Below, in pieces: positions 59,243-64,000 of a stretch of DNA of 64,000 bases. The translations under genes were made by a program, and so were the position numbers. The notes beneath the pieces are model-generated. The model searched no databases. It was not told the DNA's origin and saw only the letters and a list, made by a program, of their open reading frames with translations. Source of the stretch: Portulaca oleracea. Its lineage: Eukaryota > Streptophyta > Magnoliopsida > Caryophyllales > Portulacaceae. How positions within the stretch are numbered: position 1 is the first letter of the stretch; each line of letters begins with the position of its first letter. The DNA lies in NCBI GenBank assembly GCA_029582165.1, contig CM055884.1, positions 14,140,537-14,204,536 of the forward strand, read 5' to 3'.

Positions 59243-59257
59243 AAAGTGGGGGCTCTC
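59243..59257 (+). other. Polypurine tract of the LARD
   Basis: AAAGTGGGGGC sits four bases before the 3' LTR. GGGGGC copies also occur at 54815, 56361, 56671 and 57642. Confidence 0.85.
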
Positions 59258-61013
59258 TGTAGACACCGGATTTTATACCGGGACAAGTGTACAAATCAAG
59301 CATAACAAGAAAAGAGGCTAGCATGAAAGAAAATCAAAAGGGCCTTCCTCAATCAAAAGCTACCGGGCCAACCCACCACAAAAAGCCTTTATTTTCCACC
59401 CTTTCCACATACATATGCCCACCATTTTGAATATCATTTTTTCCACAACTCTCGTTGGCCCCATTTCTTTTGATGAGAGTAAAGTACACATCATAAGTTT
59501 TCCAACGCCTTTTGAAATGCCTCAATCGGAGTCCGAATGAAAGAGTTATGGTCATTCGAAGTTGCACTTAGCCAGTTTTATAACCCAGGCGGGTTTTAAC
59601 ATTTTCCAGCCTGTAATCGCCTGAGCGCCGGCCAGAGTCTCAAAACCCGCCTAGGTTTTGAGCGAAATAGCGGACGTCGTCGTTTTGCTCCACCATCACC
59701 AATCCGTGTGCTGATAATATCAAAACCCGCCTGGGTTTTAAGCATTTTAGCGCCAAAATCTGCATGCATGCATGATCCCTTGATATTTGCCCCACGTGGT
59801 TGACTTTTGCCCTTGACCACCCAAAACCCGCCTAGGTTTTGGTCTCTGATGACATGATTTGTGGGGTATGTCCCCCACCATTTCCCTCCAAATCACACAC
59901 TCCTTCACCTATAAATACCCCACTCCATTCCACCTTCATTTCACCAACAATCATCATCAAAATACCCTTACTCTACTCTCATTCTCATCTACCATATCCA
60001 TATTATTCTCTCAAAATCTTATCATCCACATCCACCTCTAATCCTCTCATAATCACATTCATCACCTCCATACAACCATCCATATACTACTCTTTTGTAG
60101 CCATTCACATCATCTCATCCGGGTTTCAAGTCAAGGGCAACTAAAAGGGGATTAAAGTCATCCATCCGTCACCTTAAGCAAGGATTCGATTTTTTTTGGT
60201 TCATTTTGTTATTATTATTCATGTAATTCCTTCTTTAATTCCCTTACTTGTACACATTTTGTAAAATGAAAATCGCATTGTTTTTATATTGCATGATTCG
60301 AATAATAATTCCGCGAAATTAATCAAACTTCTCCCCGCTCTCTTTCTTTTCAATGTTGATTTTAGTAGAGTATGTTTTATAACAGGCGGATTTGAGTGTT
60401 CTTATAACTCTCGAATTCGTAACCTTACCCCCGAATCTAGAAATCGGGTTCGTGGACCGGAGTCTTTCTTTTCTTATTTTACGGTTTGTCGATTTTCCTT
60501 AAATCGGCTGGCGACTCTTTTTACATTTTACAAATTCGTTTTACTATTTAAAATATTCGATTTCTTATACAAAAGTAATTTAAGAAAATAATTTAATTCA
60601 TGTCCAATATTTATCCAAGGAGGGTCTCGAGAGAAATGGGCCAGAAAATGATAAAACCTAGGCGGGTTTTATCATTTTCAACCCAGTTTCTCTTTGGGCC
60701 GAGGAGATCAGTGGCCCAACCTGGAATCTGCTAAAACCTAGGCGGGTTTTAGCTAATTCCAATGGCCCACTAGTTCTCTCTTGGACCTGGATTTATTGAT
60801 TGGCCAGAATTAAATTATTGTTAAATTATTTTGTGTAATTACGGATAATTTAAATAATAAAAACGGGTTTGTAAATAAATAAAGTTTCATCACCTCGAAA
60901 ATGAATTTCGAAAATAAAAAATATCCTTATTTAAGGATTAAGAAACCTTAGTCGGCTCCCGATCGTTTAAGTAGCGCTTCGCGGAAAATGGTCACCTTTT
61001 TCCGGGTCCTACA
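59258..61013 (+). repeat. 3' LTR of the LARD
   Basis: 1,756 bp, TGTAGACACCGG to GGGTCCTACA, followed by the TSD CACTT. Substitutions and small indels relative to the 5' LTR are scattered along its length. Confidence 0.93.
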
Positions 61014-61391
61014 CACTTGAACTCTTTCCACACGACGTATCCCAATCTCGGCGATATTGGAAAAGACTTCCAGGATTCGGTGCTCTGAGTCTACACGGTA
61101 CCTCTTACACCAACAACACGGGTGGGGATACTCCTCGATCGGAAGTGGGGGTGGTAATAATAATGGCATTGTATGGCCCCACCAAGGATCTTCCCGAAGC
61201 GTGAGCAAAAATGCATTCGCCTGACCCTCCTCATTACCACGAAGGCATGAGTTCGGAACATCTTTGGTGTACTTGTCAATCTCGTCGTAGAAGTTTATCA
61301 TATAAGTTCCCAGATACCCATCGGGAGGAATGGGGGTATAACGATGGAAACACGGGGTGGGATGCTGACAGCAGTGTGTGCGTTGAGCCAT
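61014..61391 (-). pseudogene. Extra leader ORF of the Tekay-like element, N-terminal part
   Basis: Begins MAQRTHCC at 61391, only about 170 bases after the PBS. Readable text: PIPPDGYLGTYMINFYDEID, FLLTLREDPWWGH, YRVDSEHRILEVFSNIAEIG. It runs open to the LARD insertion; discounting the insertion and one TSD copy, the frame continues into 49509 (NLAPAPVMG). It is globular-looking and resembles no gag, pol or envelope domain I know. It lies on the element's sense strand before gag. The family is not recognised. Confidence 0.55.
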
Positions 61392-61562
61392 CCTACATGG
61401 TTAGAACATATTAGCAGCACAGAAAAATTAAAGACATAATCATGTAATAATAGGAAAGCATTAAACCCTTTTTCCCATCCTACACTCATCACTTCGACTT
61501 TAGCTTCCTAGGGTCCAACTAAACCTAAAGGACTCTGAGGAGCTACTAGGTCGCAACCCAGA

Positions 61563-61574
61563 GCTCTGATACCA
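61563..61574 (-). other. Primer binding site of the Tekay-like element
   Basis: On the minus strand TGGTATCAGAGC starts three bases after the 5' LTR. It is the initiator tRNA-Met type. Confidence 0.9.
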
Positions 61575-61577
61575 TTC

Positions 61578-64000
61578 TGTAACGCCCCGGAAATTCAATT
61601 ATAGAAAAGTCAAAGTCAAACTAACGTTAACAGACAAAATTTAGCGGAAGACTCAAACTCTTATTGGGCGTCACTGCCGTATCCCCAAAGGAATATAGGG
61701 CGAGAAAGAAAACTACAACTGTCTGCCAACGGTAAACCAACTAACAAACTCATACTTAGAAATAAACCTCAAAACTAACTTCAAGTTTTTCATAAATGAA
61801 AAACAACGTAATTAACGATGACGTCCTCACTTGTAATTTCCATCCCCAACATATAGATCTTCACCTGAAAACAAAACATTTCAACAATGAGGGGGAAATC
61901 TCAATAATGTCTACCCCTAACGTTTAAAACAAGTTAAGTTCATTTCAATTCATTTGAGGTAGAGGGAGCAAGTCAAAACCTTTCACAAACCTTTAATCCC
62001 TTAACTGTTTTCCTCAACCCAACTAATCCATATTTTATTATGCGAGCGGGATACCACATCCCTTAGAGTAACATCGCCTACCACAGGCATCAAGAGAGTT
62101 CGCCTACCACAGACATCGAAGATATTCGCCTACCACAGGCATCAAAGTTCGCCTACCACAGGCATAAAAAATATTCGCCTACCACAGGCATCAAAGTTCG
62201 CCTACCACAGGCATCAAAATATCCACTATCCTATATCAGGGAAGAAGCCCTGATCTCCTGGTCTATAACCCGGCAGGATACCAAATCCTGTACTCCGAGT
62301 TATGCCCCGAAACCCGCTTAATGTTTCACTTTGAATTATTAGTATCTCATGCAAAACTCAACTCACAGCTCTCAAGTCAAACTCAACCCAAGTTATCAAA
62401 ATCAGTAACAAAATTACTTACAAAAGACCATCTCAATTTCAATAGCTCATAAATCAACAATTACAAACAAATATCAAAACAGATGGCCACATTTACACAA
62501 AAGTCCCCTTTTCGGGATGCAATTCTCAAAACAGATTAGAAAACATTAAAACATATCTAAAGAGCATCCCGGTGGGGATTAGAGCATAGACATTACTTGG
62601 TTAACTTCACTTCACAGCTAAGACGAACACACTTGAACTCACTAACGACACGAATTAGCTCGGGCCTAAAATAAGAGTAATTATTCTAATCAAAACGCGC
62701 CCTTCGAAGTTAGTATTAACTACCTTCAACCTAACCCTCCCCTAGGAACACTATAAGTTCCCATCAATCATGAATTTACACTCTAAATCATCTAACACAT
62801 TCCAAGTAATCACATAACCAGATCAAAACATCACTTTCACACAACAACACTTTTATTAATAAAAAAGCATCAACAAAACAGATTACAGCATCCACATAAA
62901 AAGGGTCAAAACATGACTTCCCGACATCCTATGGTCTGTTTTTGGACTTTTCGGAAACCTCTGGATGTCTACTAAAACTTTCATGTTGAACTTGAGACCA
63001 AAAACACCTCCTATTGTCCCCAAAAACGATCATTAAACCAAACTATCCAGATTTGACCTAGGTCTGGTATTCGGGGTATAACTCGACCTATACAACTCCA
63101 AAGTCCGTTCCGCAAAATTCCTATGAAAGATAACATCTAAGGAAACCTCCAGTTCAAAGGGTTCGATCAAAAGACGAATATAACTCTCATGGTGATCCGT
63201 TCTTTATACACTAACAAAACTGTCCCAATCCCGGTTCTTATTTAATTTATAATTTCGGTTCTAACTTTCACCATTCGGTCCCGGGGTTCTAATTTGGGCC
63301 TAAAACAGTGACTAAGATTAAAAGTCTTTAACCTAACCCAACTCAAAGAAACATGTAATTACTTGCTTAATAAAACAAGGATAAAACTTTGATAACCAAA
63401 ACACCCTAATCATGCATTAAAAAAAAAAAAAAACTTTAATAACCCTAAACATGCTTGACCTATATGAATTACAAAGGGTAATTGTAAATACGAATTTCTT
63501 AATCAAGATTCAAGAAAGAATCTAAAGAACATATGAATAAAAATAAAGTACATATAATATTTAAACTATTAATCTCTTTTACAAGATTTAATCAAGAATT
63601 ATGAATTAATAAACAAGAATCTAATCTTTAGTAATTCAAACAACCTAACTTATTTATCAAGATTAAACATAAAATTAAACGTGATTGAACCGTAAGAAGA
63701 TTAAAGAAACATGCGAATACTTAACTAAAAAAAATCAAGAATTAATCTAGATAATTAAACTCTTTAATTCGTGCATACAATAATAGTATTATCTAAAACC
63801 CTAAACATACTTCACAAGAAATTAAGGTACATTAAACAATTGAACATTAAAAATTTCAATACAATTATTACAAACCCTAATACACCAATTAGAACATAAA
63901 ATTACACATAATAATTTAGACAAGAATTACAAGTAAATAATACAACACAAGAACAAATTAGTTACAAATAACAACTTAATAATTTACAATCTTGATTACC
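61578..64000 (-). repeat. 5' LTR of the Tekay-like element (cut by the window end)
   Basis: Matches 40057 onward with scattered substitutions and small indels for all of its visible 2.4 kb, including the CCTACCACAGGCATC array at 62071-62215. About 1 kb, holding the GC-rich block and promoter, lies beyond the window. Confidence 0.93.

Larger units (their letters stand above)
49510..61013 (+). mobile_element. LARD-like non-autonomous LTR retrotransposon, 11.5 kb
   Basis: LTRs at 49510-51276 and 59258-61013, with PBS after the left and a purine tract before the right, give plus-strand orientation. TSD CACTT (49505-49509 and 61014-61018). The 8-kb interior has no recognisable gag, protease, RT, RNase H or integrase in any frame; it consists of at least five different tandem-repeat arrays and scattered GGGGGC tracts. 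The PBS and TGTAGACACCGG start suggest a derivative of Ogre/Tat-type gypsy elements (inference). Confidence 0.88.
40057..64000 (-). mobile_element. Tekay/Del-like chromovirus, minus strand, running off the window
   Basis: The left LTR (40057-43522) begins TGTAACGCCCCGG, and the same sequence restarts at 61578. The PBS beside the right LTR and gene order gag, PR, RT, RNase H, integrase, chromodomain (48251 down to 43676) give minus-strand orientation. Text and the C-terminal chromodomain remnant are those of the Tekay/Del clade. A hAT-type element and an 11.5-kb LARD are inserted between PBS and gag. Stops, frameshifts and a catalytic change make it non-autonomous. The far LTR end and right target duplication are outside the window. 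Confidence 0.93.

Noticed and set aside
58490..59262. Several long open frames on both strands (up to 183 codons) with 22-residue repeats
   Set aside because: They are produced by the 22-bp tandem repeat, which keeps all frames open. No start context, no family and no non-repeat sequence support a gene.

Overview
The window is nuclear DNA from a flowering plant, almost certainly a eudicot. It holds one intron-rich plant gene, spliced with plant GT/AG junctions, surrounded by plant LTR retrotransposons (Ty3/gypsy chromoviruses, an Athila-like element, a Ty1/copia remnant) and several non-autonomous DNA transposons. Species cannot be fixed from the sequence. There is no bacterial or organellar signature.

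Region 1 (1-13,400, minus strand): a complete eight-exon calcineurin B-like calcium-sensor gene of the CBL2/CBL3 type (226 codons). Its introns carry a Stowaway-type MITE, a second TIR element, two retroposon tails of one LINE family in opposite orientations, C-run/A-run homopolymers and a decayed LRR receptor-like protein fragment.

Region 2 (13,400-17,532): AT-rich flank with three non-autonomous TIR elements and a minus-strand copia gag fragment.

Region 3 (17,538-32,531): a stack of nested insertions whose order is set by target-site duplications (TSDs). A chromovirus-type gypsy element (TSD TGTTG, two 854-bp LTRs, plus strand) sits inside the copia gag. A solo LTR of a relative (TSD GAAAG/GAAAA) interrupts its RNase H. 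An Athila-like, gag-only element (TSD CTTTC, minus strand) interrupts that solo LTR.

Region 4 (32,537-40,056): the rest of the copia gag, a truncated related LTR, a CACTA-like terminus, a 1.8-kb long-TIR element with convergent arrays of a short motif, and a mosaic of same-strand fragments from three unrelated genes (E2 ubiquitin-conjugating enzyme, Dof factor, CCCH zinc finger).

Region 5 (40,057 to the end): a Tekay/Del-like chromovirus on the minus strand with 3.47-kb LTRs, running off the window. Its gag-pol is broken, and the catalytic Asp of RT motif A is changed to Tyr. An extra sense-strand ORF lies between its PBS and gag. That leader is interrupted by a hAT-type element (TSD CGTAGTAG) and by an 11.5-kb LARD-like non-autonomous retrotransposon (TSD CACTT) with five or more unrelated tandem-repeat arrays and no recognisable gag-pol.

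Only the CBL gene looks functional. The clearest unexplained items are the repeat-built LARD, the extra ORF in the Tekay leader, the palindrome array in the Athila LTR and the gene-fragment mosaic.
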